A stretch of 64,000 bases of DNA from Drosophila pseudoobscura. Taxonomy: Eukaryota > Arthropoda > Insecta > Diptera > Drosophilidae. Positions 44,901 to 55,721 of this stretch are shown one piece after another; within the stretch, counting starts at the first letter, position 1; every line of letters begins with the position of its first letter. The stretch lies in the NCBI RefSeq assembly GCF_009870125.1, contig NC_046683.1:53335869-53399868 (forward strand). Direction: 5' to 3'. The position numbers and the translations under genes are program-made. Under the pieces are notes generated by a model that was not told the DNA's origin, ran no database searches, and saw only the letters and a list, made by a program, of their open reading frames with translations.

Positions 44901-45962
44901 CCATCCATGTAGGTCCATGTGGGATAGCGGCAAAACGGGGGAGGGACTCCCCGCTCTAACCTGTGTATATTCTCTGCTCTGCTTGCAGCGGAGTACTCCA
45001 TGCTGATGGTGAACTTTCACCTGCAGCGGCACATGGGAAACTTCCTCATCCAGGTGTACGGGCCCTGCTGCCTGCTGGTGGTCCTCAGCTGGGTCTCCTT
45101 CTGGCTGAACCGGGAGGCCACCGCGGACAGGGTGTCGCTGGGCATCACCACGGTGCTGACGATGACCTTCCTCGGACTGGAGGCGCGCACCGACCTGCCC
45201 AAGGTGCCGTATCCGACGGCCCTTGACTTCTTCGTGTTCCTCTCGTTCGCCTTCATCTTCGCCACGATCCTGCAGTTCGCCGTTGTCCACTACTTCACCA
45301 AATATGGCTCCGGCGAGTGCTACTTCATCATCGAGGAGATGGACTCCGACTCGGCCGAAACGGAGACGGAAGCCCCCTCCGATTTCCGGGACAGCACCGA
45401 GTCCAAGATCTACGAGGTGATACCCCTCTCCATGTGCACCATCGACATGCACCCCCCCTCCGCGGGCAGCAGTCGCCTCGGCATGCTGTCCTCCAAGCGT
45501 GGCGCCACACGCAACCGCCGTCACGTACCGTGGACACTAAAGCTCCCCAGCTGCTTCGACTGGCGGCGAAGGATGACCCCACACACGCACTCGCACTACT
45601 CCTCCTCCGACGAGGAGGAGGACGACGAACAGACCCAGCTGAGGGCTCACGAGGCGGGACCCTCCACATCCGCAGCGGCAGCCGCGGCCGCAGCAGCAGC
45701 GGCAGCAGCTGCGGCGGCGGCAACAGCCGCCCAAAGCAGTCCGCCCCATGTGGGCCGCCGACGGATGTCCTACTACCGGCGCGAAGAGATGGAGGCACGC
45801 CGCAAGGGTAAGCGCACGCCGCAGTACAACTCCGTCTCGAAGATCGATCGCGCCTCGCGCATCGTCTTCCCGCTGCTGTTCTTCCTGATCAATGTGTTCT
45901 ACTGGTACGGCTACCTGTCCAGGAGCGCCCGCATCCTGGCCAACACGCAACCGAGCACCTGA
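38955..45962 (+). CDS. Grd: GABA/glycine-receptor-like Cys-loop channel subunit (718 aa)
   Basis: Ligand-gated ion channel subunit GRD. Five exons: 38955-39393, 41666-41733, 42013-42316, 44537-44908, 44989-45962. After a long N-terminus with a hydrophobic segment (KLLISCCVLMLSIYTNAW) come NISELLDNLLRGYDNSIRPD and the 13-residue Cys-loop (C near 250 and 264, CPMNLADFPMDIQKC). Between the Cys-loop domain and M1, exon 4 carries an extra stretch of about 70 residues rich in Pro, Gly and Lys, a known oddity of GRD. M1 is YGPCCLLVVLSWVSFWL, M2 ADRVSLGITTVLTMTFLGL, then M3 and a long M3-M4 loop with an alanine run, and M4 at the end. GRD is reported to form GABA-gated cation channels with LCCH3. The start at 38955 is likely but not proven. 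Confidence 0.93.
39394..41665 (+). other. Grd intron 1 with fold-back sequence
   Basis: 2.27 kb. It contains an imperfect inverted repeat (39911-39940 against 40035-40066, core AATTTCATCAT) and a second pair (40121-40137 against 40301-40316, CTTCCATGCTCTC), plus GA-rich stretches around 40000 and 40250 and a GA run at 41444-41470. No exon-like ORF with good splice sites seen. Confidence 0.55.
42317..44536 (+). other. Grd intron 3
   Basis: 2.2 kb. Starts with a CCCCAG-rich array (42326-42385), then AT-rich DNA, a GGAGAGGTGG stretch near 43720-43760 and long A/T tracts at 44000-44250. No coding exon recognised. Confidence 0.5.
45673..45735. repeat. Poly-alanine codon run in Grd
   Basis: About 20 near-consecutive GCN codons (GCA, GCG, GCC mixed) in the M3-M4 loop, interrupted once by Thr. 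Confidence 0.8.
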
Positions 45963-46039
45963 TGTTACCTTTTAGCAATTTAGACAGAGTCCTCGAAGAA
46001 ATCTACAAAGCGATTCAGGAAGCAGACTCATGAACTAAG

Positions 46040-46160
46040 AGCTGGAGATGGAGATGGAAATGGAAATGGAGACGGAGATGCCTAATGGGTGCCCATTACG
46101 AACACGAACGCGAACACGAATGGTAATGGTAATGGGAATGGGAATGGGAATGGAGATCGG
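46040..46160 (+). repeat. Hexanucleotide arrays in Grd 3' UTR
   Basis: GAGATG/GAAATG, then CGAACA, then GGTAAT/GGGAAT units in succession, just after the Grd stop. Confidence 0.7.
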
Positions 46161-46798
46161 CAGGAGGTTATTTTGTATATCGGTTCAGATTCAGTTTTCG
46201 CTCTTATTCTGATTTGCTACAGACAGAAGACAACGCTTTACAACGATTTCTTTACGCTCTAAATTGCTAAAGTAAAACCAAACGAAACTAAAACTTACAT
46301 ATCAGAGGACTCTCTATGTGGGCATTGCATACTACCACAGATATGCACATATATCCTGGGATATATCTGCATCTGTATCTGCATCTGTGTGCCATGCCAA
46401 ATCTGTACAGTTAGCCAATAAGTTGCTTCTTTCTTTAATTTAAGCAATTAATGTTTTAGTTAAGCACTTTACAAGAACCAGCACAGAGCAGTTTTAGTTA
46501 GTTTAGTTACAGGGTTTAGTTTTCTCTGCCATAAGAGCTTTCCCATGGAGGGATATCCAGGTCGGGAAAATCGCTAGGAAATTGCCGTCTCTCTATTGCT
46601 ATAGGGCCTGGCAGGTAACACGGAGGAGTACAGTACTATTTTAACGAAATATGAAGCAAATATATATATAGATATATATACATATATACGTAGAAAATAT
46701 CTTAATGTAAGGAAGTGTTACTTGCCAACAGATCAAATACGATTATGTACAATTATGTGTAAAATATGTGAACAGATGCCATACAAACATACATATGT

Positions 46799-46804
46799 AA
46801 TAAA
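46799..46804 (+). terminator. Candidate Grd polyadenylation signal
   Basis: AATAAA about 840 nt after the Grd stop. The stretch from 45963 to here is the presumed 3' UTR. From here to 47396 I see no other gene. Confidence 0.5.
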
Positions 46805-47396
46805 AAGACGAAGAATGAACTTGATTTCGAGTCGATTCATATCACTCTATCACTCACGCCATTTTCCAGGCGGGACATTATGACAGAAGAAACCCATTGG
46901 ACTGCCGCTGAATGGATGTGTTAATCCTGCTGCACAAACGCCTATCCTTTCATCGAAGTGCGTTCCGCAGGGCTGTAGCAATGGCAAATGACAGCCAGAA
47001 AAGCCCCCATTGCCAAGGGGCGTTGGGATGGGCCCTGGCCATCTTGCAGTAAATCATCAGCACTCATCGACAGCCACGTGGTTTGCCGCCTCGGGCTCTT
47101 GCTCGTCGTATTTGGCTGTTGGGTCCCATGATGTATTTTGCCCACTGGATGGCAACTGGAGGACAACTGAAATCCAAGTCGCATTATTAATTTTTAGCCA
47201 GAGTTGTTTTGAAAAAGAAAGGAACAGCTTGATCTTTTGGCTTTCAATAATTTCAATTTGGTACGTAGTATGCTGCTGTTTTACAGATCATTCAGTTTCG
47301 CAATCGATAATCACCGACTCAACAGTCAGTTCTAAGCAAACCCCGAACACTAACGCCGTCCCAGTAATAACATTTGATGCAAATACAACATACAAT

Positions 47397-49029
47397 ATGT
47401 CGAACATAGGGCGTTTTGTAGATAGGAATGCCGATATACGGGCTGCGGGGCTGACGACCTCGTTCGGCGACCTGGTGAGCGTTCCGGATTGCATGCCCTT
47501 CACACACCCGTCCGACTTGGCCGAGCAGCTTATGCGGCAGGAGTGCAGGCGGAGCACGGTCAAGCAACAGAGTAAACGTAACCAGATTGTTCCCAGCGAT
47601 AGTATGGAGAAGATGTTGAACGGAGAAGAAAAGTCCCGTTTCGTGGCATTCCGTGAGAAGCTGTATGAGGCCATGTATTCGAAGAAGCACCGCTTGGGAA
47701 GGATAAGGCCGACACACTCGAAGCCAGAGAGTGTGACCAATGATAGCCGCACCTTTGGCATGGCATCGACAACTTCGGAGCCCTTGTACCCGATTATATT
47801 GCCACCGAAGTCCGCAGAGCAGGTCAACCAGGAGTACGCCGAATTTCACGATAAACATATCATTAGCCACAATCATTATTTCCCCTCGGAAATTGTCAAT
47901 CGCAAGTGGGTTTAATAACCGCCCCCCAAGGGCCTCACTATACCCCCCCTCACGTCACTTTATCGCACTCCTTTCTGAACTAGATATACACATCCCTTCG
48001 ATCGGCGAAATACTTTTGGGATGCACTTGGGCACCGACAGGAATGGAACGCTGGTGAAAAGTGTCTTGAGCCTATTCGAGGGTCCCGATCTCATTATCAA
48101 CAAGACCCACAATGACTTTATTGAACGACACTGCGGCCCTTTAGGAAAAAAGTACAAGTAAGTGCCGATCTTTACTCGAATACTGCACTGTATCTCTCTC
48201 CATATCTATCCATAGACATCCGTATGAGGTGCCAGACATAATTCATGGCATTACACATCCATTCGAGTGCGATGCCAAAATGCTGTTCGAAAACATCTCG
48301 CCCTGCCTGAACAACAACAGACTGAAGGATGCCTTGAGGTACCTGATCGTTTGGCGTCGGAGCCTGCATAAGCGGCCCGACTTCCACATTTACGACCTGT
48401 GCTCAGTGCTGGAGAAGAAAGACAAGGAGCTCACGGGCCATCTGCCCCTCTCGAAGATCATTGAGACACTGGACCGTCTTCACATTGTGGTGGACACCCA
48501 GAAGATGCGTACCGCTCTGAATCACTTCCATTTGATCATCGACGAGGGCTGTGCCACAGAGCGTGTGAGTTACGAGAAGTTCTGCGATCTGGTCGGCCAA
48601 CAGGTGCCACTGCCAACGGTGGAAAGTCGCTTGCCCTTCCCGGCTAAGATGTACTGCTTGGATACCACCTACCGCCTGTTCTGCGCCGACCGCAATAAGA
48701 AGCCCGTCGAGGGGTTAGTGGAAAAGAAGAAATTTCTGACGCACCAAGAGCAGGATGAAGAGAACACACGGGCCAAGGATCTTATTGCCCCCGAGCCGGA
48801 GACTTTGTACGGCCTGGGGCCAAGCGACTTCACTCGTCCACGGCCCAAGGATCAGATGGAGCGCCTCTTCAAGAATGTCCTCCCCAAAGATGACTTTGAA
48901 ACGGTTTGGCAGCGAGTGTTGGCAGAGCACAAGGATCCACATGAAATGGTCTCCGTTTACCAGTTTCGGACCGTCTGGAAACGGATACAGGATATTGCTG
49001 CCCTGGATTCACGCTACAGCCGCAGTTAA
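47397..49029 (+). CDS. EF-hand family member B (EFHB)-like protein (498 aa)
   Basis: Three exons: 47397-47905, 47984-48157, 48216-49029, all in frame. I start at MSNIGRFVDRNADIRAAGLT (47397); the ORF is open further upstream but that part looks like 5' flank. Exon joins give VNRKYTHPFDRRNTFGMHLG and LGKKYKHPYEVPDIIHGIT, in the style of the repeated FG(I/V)xTxxD(G) motifs of EFHB. The C-terminal half has two helical segments resembling degenerate EF-hands without full calcium loops. EFHB proteins are linked to cilia and sperm axonemes and to store-operated calcium entry. A testis or ciliated-neuron role is therefore a reasonable guess. I do not know the fly gene name. Confidence 0.65.
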
Positions 49030-49387
49030 GATTTGGTAAAAGGTTACAAAAATTTATAAATATTACAAAAAAATGTTACTTTGCATAAATTCGATAAATA
49101 TATATTGAGAAACATATACTCTATCCAAATGGAACACTCAATCTGGTCGATTGATTGATTGAATTGACTGAAGTAGTGAATAATAGATCGAATTTATCAT
49201 ACCATTGAACCCGAGGTGCAAAGGTGATACGAACAGTTACTTATCTCTGCCATATACACAAAACATGTGTTCACATAAATGTGTATGATCGTGAAATAAG
49301 CTTCGTTGACGTGGCGTTGATAGTCTGATAACATATGTATATTGTATGGCCTCGTCCCAATCTACATACTAATGCGATACATTTTGC
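49030..49387. other. Convergent 3' spacer
   Basis: 358 bp, AT-rich, between the EFHB-like gene (plus) and the first phosphatase (minus). It should hold both poly(A) sites. Nothing else seen. Confidence 0.5.
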
Positions 49388-50580
49388 CTATAGAAATTGC
49401 AGCAGGTCACCCAGTCTTGGTAGATACAAATCTGGCTGAGGCAGACTGCCGTTCTGCTGCAGGATATCCAGTTGATAGCTGCCAGTTCCGACCAGCAGTG
49501 ATTGCATGCCACAGTTTCTGGCAAAGGCGATATCAATTTTCGGGCTACAAAAAGGCGAAATGAGAAAACAGCAACACATTAGACGCTGAATAGATGCGGT
49601 AATCCTACTTACCAGTCGCCTATCATCAGAGTGCGTTCCGGCCGAAGGGCGCCGGACTGAATCAAGGGTTCAAGGACCACGGGACTTGGCTTTCCCATTT
49701 CCAAGGCCTCACGGCCCGCACACGCCTCGATGCCAGCCACAAAGGCAGCAGTGCCGGGAATGCATAAGGCGGGATACTTGTGCACGGCATCTCTGTTGGT
49801 AACCAGGAAGGCAGAGCTCCCGTTGCGGCAGAGGATGTGAGAGGCCCTGGCCATTTTGCAGTAACTGAAGTGTTCATCCCAGCCCACCACAACGGCACCC
49901 ACATTGTCGGCCGCCTCAGGCTTGGTAAACTCTCGCAATGCGAAGTCCTGCCATTTTTCGCCCATGGGCAACGGCTCCTCTTCCCCGGCCCCGTAGCTGT
50001 CGATGCCGTTTGCCTGTAGTTCCCTGCCAATGGCTGCATTGCCCACCACAAAGACCTTGTGCTTGGTGCTGTCGAAGTCTGGAAGCTGTTTCAGATGGTC
50101 CACAATGGTGGCCGTGGGCGATATGATATGCTGGTCATTTGGCACTTGGAAGCCCAGGCGCTGTGCCCGTTCGAACAGTTCTCTTCGTGTTTTCAGGCCA
50201 TTGTTGGTAATGAGATAGACACGTTTTCCGAACTGATTTTGCAGGGCATTCAATACGGCTGCAGCACCCTCGATAGCCGTATCATCCTGCCATATGGTGC
50301 CTGTAATTGTAATACGCTTTATTTCTTCGGCTATTTGAAATTTCAACGGTAACAGAGCCAGCTATCGATAGCGATAACAGCCATTGACATTGAAATCATA
50401 TGTCATATGAATAAATATAACACAAGTGCTGTCTCCCTCTCTCTCTCTCGCTCTCGCTCTCTCTCTGGAATAATTACACTCACCGTCGCCGTCGCTGAGA
50501 ACCGTGTCAAAGCTGCGTAGCCACTCGCTCACCTGCTCCCCGGACAGGTCCAACATGTTGATAGTGCCACCCTCCAGCAT
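49388..50580 (-). CDS. HAD phosphatase, phosphoglycolate/PLP phosphatase family, copy 1 (313 aa)
   Basis: Three exons: 50580-50484, 50300-49613, 49544-49388. HAD motif I is split by intron 1 and reads SDGDGTIWQ, with both catalytic aspartates kept (usual form DCDG). Motif II is ITNNG; the C-terminal part has GKPSP and IGDC..KID, where both acidic residues remain but the usual GDR has become GDC. The closest known enzymes hydrolyse 2-phosphoglycolate or pyridoxal phosphate in the cytosol. A C2-type cap lies between motifs II and III. It is the downstream member of a tandem pair, about 55% alike by eye to copy 2, and more diverged at motif residues. The GTG upstream of 50580 is not needed as a start. 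Confidence 0.88.
50363..50370. promoter_or_regulatory. DRE (TATCGATA) in phosphatase copy 1 intron
   Basis: Perfect DREF palindrome within intron 1 of copy 1. Confidence 0.45.
50430..50466. repeat. CT/GA microsatellite
   Basis: CTCTCT run with CG interruptions, in intron 1 of phosphatase copy 1. A similar run is at 51788-51830 in the intron of copy 2. Confidence 0.8.
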
Positions 50581-50881
50581 TTTTCGTAAGTAACCGTAAC
50601 CGCTCACGGAACTGTTTGCGACTCGACTAAATCAGCGGTGCGGCCGAGCGATTGCCATCTCACTTTGGCCCATGGAGCTACACTGCGCTTGCTCGGGCAT
50701 ATCTGTTTGGTAGCGTTGCTTGGAAAACTGTTTGTCGAGTCGACGTGTGTTTAAATATTTTATTTTTGGTAATATAAATTGTACTATTAATTTCTGTTCG
50801 TTTGTAGATATTTCCTGCCCCCCGAGGTGTTGCATTATCGTGAATATGCGAATTGATACATTTATGCATATATATTCACAT

Positions 50882-52094
50882 TTAATGTTTTGGTAAGGGA
50901 AGGGCTGGCAGTAGATCTCCCAATTTGGGCAGGTACATGTCGGGTATGAGCTTCTTGTCCTCTAGATCTTTGCTTTTCTTCCACCGTTCTACGTCGCTCA
51001 GCTGATGCACGCCGGTGCCCACGAGCAGGGTCTGGAAGCCGCAGTTGAATCCCAACAAAATATCCGTATTGGCTCGGTCGCCAATCATCAGGGTTCTTGC
51101 AGGATCAATCCGACCAATCTCCTTTTGCAGCAGCACTTCGCAAATGGCAGGATTGGGCTTACCAATCACCTTCGCTGTACGCTCCGCGCAGGTCTCGATG
51201 GCCCTTACAAAGCAGCCACTCCCAGGCACCACCATATTGTCCATGGGAAAGCGTTCATCTGTATTGGTGGCAATAAACAAGCAGTTCGGATCGTTTAGGT
51301 ACGACGACGCCTTCACCATTTTGGGAAAGCTGAAGTGCTCGTCGAAACCGACCACTACGGCTCCAATGTCCGTTTCCAGTTGAATCTTCGTAGTCTCCGC
51401 CATCGTGCCCTTCATGGGGTCTGGGCCACACCCGGTATGCCCGATTCCAACTGCATCCAGTTCCTTCGTAATCCCATCGCTACCAATAACGTACACTCGC
51501 TTTTCGAAGTTGCGCTTTTTCAGGTAAGCCGCTGTGGCATGGGCTGTGGATATGATCTCACCTTCGGTAATACTAAAGCCCATGTTCTGGGCTTTCTTGA
51601 GCAATTCTTCTCGAGTCTTGGTTGAGTTGTTTGTGCAGAAATATATATTCTTTCGCATGGATTTGAATAGGTTTATAACCGAAACTGCACCATCAATGGC
51701 CCTCCCGTAGACCCACAGAACTCCTGAAACAAACAGAACATATGACATATGAATGTAGAGTATACCACAAGTCATCGTGGTCAATTTTTGCTCTCTCGCT
51801 TTCGCGCTCTCTCTCTCTCTCTCTCTTTGACATTGACATTCGCACAGTCAAATTCGCACGCTACGACCTTAGGCCGACTTTGATGACGTACAGGGCCAGC
51901 CAGATGCTGACCATGCATTACATTACGCAACTCCCTTCCTGTGGGAGTACCTGAATCATTCATAATTTACCTCCCCCCGACAAATACTTACCGTCACAGT
52001 CTGTTATGACTGTGTCGAAGCCTTCGAGCCATTCCGTCACCTTGGCGGTCGGGAGGTCCATGAGGTTTGTACATGACTGTTTGTATGCGCACAT
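50882..52094 (-). CDS. HAD phosphatase, phosphoglycolate/PLP phosphatase family, copy 2 (314 aa)
   Basis: Two exons: 52094-51992 and 51723-50882. Motif I TDCDGVLW is intact and split by the intron at the same codon as in copy 1. Motif II is CTNNSTK, then a C2 cap, motif III lysine in GKPNP and motif IV IGDRANTDI. All catalytic residues of the 4-nitrophenylphosphatase/phosphoglycolate phosphatase family are present, so this is the better candidate for the ancestral activity (removal of 2-phosphoglycolate, a glycolytic side product, or of pyridoxal phosphate). It lacks the second intron of copy 1. The start at MCAYKQSCTNLMDL is the first in-frame ATG. Confidence 0.9.
51788..51830. repeat. CT/GA microsatellite
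   Basis: CTCTCT run in the intron of phosphatase copy 2, preceded by CATATGACATATGAAT as in copy 1. Confidence 0.8.
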
Positions 52095-52300
52095 GTTGGG
52101 GGCTGGTGTTGTTTTGAAACGATAAAAAACAAACCTCTAACTAACTTGAGCGCGTCACTTTTAATTTATTAATTCGAATTTCTTACCTAGGAAATAACAC
52201 ACGAACTCTCTTTATGAGATACCAAACAGCTGTGTTGAATAAAATTGGCTCTGTTAACGCACTGTGAACTTATAGCCCTCTTACACTGCCGCGCGTTTTC

Positions 52301-52308
52301 TATCGATA
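52301..52308. promoter_or_regulatory. DRE (TATCGATA) upstream of phosphatase copy 2
   Basis: Perfect DREF palindrome about 210 nt upstream of the start at 52094. Confidence 0.55.
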
Positions 52309-52619
52309 TCGGAATGGACGCAACGGCAAAGAATAGACGTATACACTGACAGGCGCGTCATGAGAATAGCTAATTTATGTGGAGGAGGGCAACCAGTTGG
52401 ACAGATAAGTGCAAAAATGTGCTGTAGAGCGCAAAAGTAATCAAATATTAGAAATAGACTTTTGAGAAATCGTTTGGAAAGGACGTAACTGTTTAGGCGC
52501 CTAGATTATCCCATGTAAGAAACGATCGGTAATGCTGTGAGCCGCAGCTAGGGCGGAGTGGAAAAAGAGGATTTACGACATCTTGTTTTATTTTAATTTT
52601 AATTTTTTTTGCGATACTG

Positions 52620-53130
52620 ATTAGTATTCCGCTACGTCTGTCTCTCTTTCTCTCTCTCTTCTCACACCCATACAACACCAGTCGTTCTATCTCGCTACCC
52701 TCCGACAGGTGGCGCACGCACCCTGCACGACCAAGAGTGAGAAAGAGAGATAGAGTGAGCGAGAGAGAATGAGAATGAGCGTGGAATGGCTATCGTAGTA
52801 GCTACAAATGGATTTCTTAATTCTGGCTAGAATAATCTGAACCTTATCCAAATCCAGCAACCTGGTAGATATTGTCTTTCTGGCACAGATGCTCGCACTT
52901 TTTGGGTGAGGGTCGAAATTTCGAAATACTCTTGCAACAGTGTGATATAACAGAAATCAGGATACAAACTTTGCTTGGTCTAGCTCTAATAGTCTCTGAA
53001 ATCTAGACGCTCGTCGGGACGGACGGACCATAGACTAGGCTGTTAATGCTGATCAAAAATATATATACTTTATGGGGTCGAAAGCGCGTTTTTCTGGCTG
53101 TTACACACATTCAGTTCCGGCAAGACGCAG
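52620..53130 (+). mobile_element. Degraded mini-me/DINE-1-like Helitron repeat, copy 1
   Basis: A CT-rich block (52640-52660) and about 300 bp of unique sequence are followed by GGACGGACGGACC, a core with CTGTTAATGCTGATCAAAA, and ATATATATACTTTATGGGG. This is the (GTCY)n-core-(TA)n arrangement of mini-me/DINE-1 elements. It shares order and sequence with 61900-62300. No coding capacity. Edges are approximate. Confidence 0.6.
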
Positions 53131-53283
53131 TCCCAGCTTAAGCAGGCTTATAAACTAAGCATGCCTGGCGCCTAGCAGGCAGTTATGTCCAGATATTTCA
53201 ATCTACACTTGGAATTTAACCTTTACGTTAGTACGTTAATATTAAAGAACTTTAAAACAAATATAAATTTTCTGTTCAAAACG

Positions 53284-53724
53284 ATGAACACAATGTTAAA
53301 AGAAGAGCTCCTCGAGCTTGTTTTGAATGACTATTTGAGGGGTGATAAGCCACAGGCTAAGGAGGAGGGAATCGAGGAGGAGTACATCCTGATGCTGTCC
53401 TCCAACCCCAATAAGGTCCTCACAACCGATTATGTGAAGGAAACCGTTCGTTGCCTCGCCCAGCGCGAAGGCGACCCTCGAGAGATTGTGGTGACGATCA
53501 AGATTAACAGCGAGAAGAGTTTGGGCAAGAGAAATCCAGTGAAGAAGACTGCAGAGAAACCAGCAGACTTCGATTCGGAGGGACCACGGAGTACACCATT
53601 GAACAATTTATCTCCAGAAGAACTTTTGAAAGAACTGAAGGAGAAAGAACAAGAGAAAGACGAAGAATCTAAAACTAGGCCGGTTGCGTATGTTGCCCCA
53701 ATGAAGCCTTGCCCTAAGAAGTAA
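53284..53724 (+). CDS. Unidentified Lys/Glu-rich small protein (146 aa)
   Basis: Single-exon ORF from MNTMLKEELLELVLNDYLRG. An ATG at 53185 would add 33 hydrophobic residues, but that stretch is AT-rich flank. The N-terminal half looks helical with a KVLTTDYVKETVRCLAQREG segment; the C-terminal half is Lys/Glu/Pro-rich (ELLKELKEKEQEKDEESKTR) and ends in PMKPCPKK. Codon use resembles real genes. It has no domain I know. It lies just downstream of a Helitron-like repeat and upstream of the 3' end of MED19. Possibly a young or fast-evolving, perhaps testis-expressed gene; that is inference. Confidence 0.6.
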   Translation: MNTMLKEELLELVLNDYLRGDKPQAKEEGIEEEYILMLSSNPNKVLTTDYVKETVRCLAQREGDPREIVVTIKINSEKSLGKRNPVKKTAEKPADFDSEGPRSTPLNNLSPEELLKELKEKEQEKDEESKTRPVAYVAPMKPCPKK

Positions 53725-54550
53725 TGGCCCCTGACCAGGGACAACCAAGGTCGAACTCATTTCTGGCTGGCCGATGTCCCATCAATTCTCTTCTGGTCAG
53801 ACAATTTTTTTCGAATTATATTAAACGAATCCATGGAATTAGTTATATTTCAATATTCCCAGACGTTTAACAGGTATTGGCACGCATTTTGAAATGCCCA
53901 AATCATGTCAGAGCTTTTCTTTCCCCATTAAGACCCTTATCGCTCAACTGTTTGATTTTTTATTGTATTAGGTGCCTAATAGTTAAAATTAATTACTTAT
54001 AGTACAGGCATTCATTGTCGAATCTCAGCTTTTTTTTTGTTTTTCTTTTGTGTTTATAAAATTGCTGGAAGAACAAACCATTGCAAGATAGATTTGAAAT
54101 ACTGACCCTAAACAATATATAATGTAAATCGTTAAGCAAAAAAAATTTTCAATAAGAGCTTGGGCGTGGTGGGGCGGGGTGGGACGGGGCGAGCTAGAAT
54201 CGAGAGCGGAAACGTTTTGCGTGCGATTTGTACCATAACTTGCATTTATGTAAATAAATCTCATTAAGCTAGCGCGAGAAATGAACGAGAAATGTTTGCT
54301 AATTACAAAAATACACTATTTTACAATAATCATATTGATAAATTAATAACTAGTCACGAAACGTTCTCGAGAAGGATTGCATTTATGGTGCGCTGCAATG
54401 AGACACCATAGATTTCTAGAGAAGTTCAAGCTGTTCTTCAGGCACGGGCGATACTGAAGCTGTATGCATCTCTGGATTGGTCTGTGTGCTCGTGTTTTTG
54501 TTTTTTTTTTTTTCCATCTGTTCGGTTCTGATGAGAGGTAATGAGCCGAG
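53725..54550. other. Convergent 3' spacer
   Basis: About 0.8 kb, AT-rich, between the unidentified gene (plus) and MED19 (minus). No gene seen. Confidence 0.5.
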
Positions 54551-54556
54551 TTTATT
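54551..54556 (-). terminator. Candidate MED19 polyadenylation signal
   Basis: AATAAA on the minus strand, 18 nt past the stop at 54574. Confidence 0.45.
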
Positions 54557-54573
54557 TTACTGAAGGATCCTGC

Positions 54574-55721
54574 CTAAAACTGTGACATTAATAAGCTTCC
54601 ACCGCCACCCCCACTGCCAGCGCCGCCACCTCCTCCGCCAGGACCGCCGCCAACGCCCAGGACCGAGCCCAGAAGGCCTCCGCTGGTCATTTGCTGTTGC
54701 TGCATAGGCATCTGTTGCTGCTGCATTTGCATTGATGAGGAGAAGTTGTTCATACCTACGACACCAGGACCCATGCTGGCGCTCAGATTGGACATACCGG
54801 TACCGGCGCCAGGACCAGGACCTCCGCCCAGAGATCCCAGGCCGGTGGCACCCATTATTCCGCCTCCAGCAGCATTGCCCAGACCAGCTCCACCCGGCAG
54901 AAGGCCGACTCCAGGCTCTGGACTTTGATTTTTCTTTTTTCGCTTCTTCTCCTTTTTCCTCTTCTTCCGTTCCTTATCATCCTCATGCCGCTTCTGTTTC
55001 TTGTGCTTCTTTTCGTAAGTTTCCAGCCCAGTAGAATCTGAAACTTCGCCGGATAAGACAGTGCCCCAGGCCGCAGAAATCAATGAGGCACTTACCCAGT
55101 AGCGTTGACTCCTGCCCCGTGGTCACGCCATCTTTGTGTTTGTGCTTTTTGTGCTTGTTTTTGTGTTTTCGCGCAGGTGTGACATATGTGGTACGATACT
55201 GCTCCGGAAGCTAAAAATCGAAAGATTGAACGATATGCTGAGTAGTGTGGAAATAGCAAATGAATAGATGTGTAGCCACATACCGGTCCGGGATGCAATC
55301 GGAAGCCGGCCAACTGCACTGCAGTCAACGGAAGGAGCTCCTTGCCACCGATGGGCGGCTTTTCGATCACGCTCCGCAGCGTACTGTTTTCGACGGGATG
55401 CGTGATGAGGTCATTGATGCCGGGGATGTTTTGCAGAAAGGAAGACAGCGATTCTTTAAACTTTTTCTCCTTGAATTTGGTCAGCGTGTGGTGCAGACCG
55501 TATTCAGTCATGAGATCCTTGTCACCTGTCAGCTCCGCCTTAGCCGGCGGCTCCTTCATCGAGTAGAAGGGACCCGTGTGTATGATGGTTGGTGTTTTGC
55601 CCAATGAAATGGTTGTCTTCAGCGTCCCCGATGAATCCTGGCGGGCCACAACCGGCGAGCGTCCGCCGTGTGGCGACGACCTTGGAGAGTCCGTCATTAT
55701 GTTGCCGTAGTTGCTCATCAT
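54574..55721 (-). CDS. MED19: Mediator complex subunit 19 (338 aa)
   Basis: Head-module subunit of the Mediator complex that links transcription factors to RNA polymerase II. Three exons: 55721-55284, 55210-55096, 55037-54574, all in frame. The conserved MED19 core reads TGPFYSMKEPP, LMTEYGLHHTLTKFKEKKFK, SLSSFLQNIPG, VENSTLRSVIEKPPI and ELLPLTAVQLAGFRLHPGPL. It is followed by PEQYRTTYV and a lysine/histidine-rich block (HKNKHKKHKHK, ERKKRKKEKKRKKK), then a Gly/Met/Gln-rich tail with two QQQQMPM-type runs. Two adjacent ATG codons open the frame. The fly protein is also known to bind Hox proteins through its conserved region. Confidence 0.95.
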
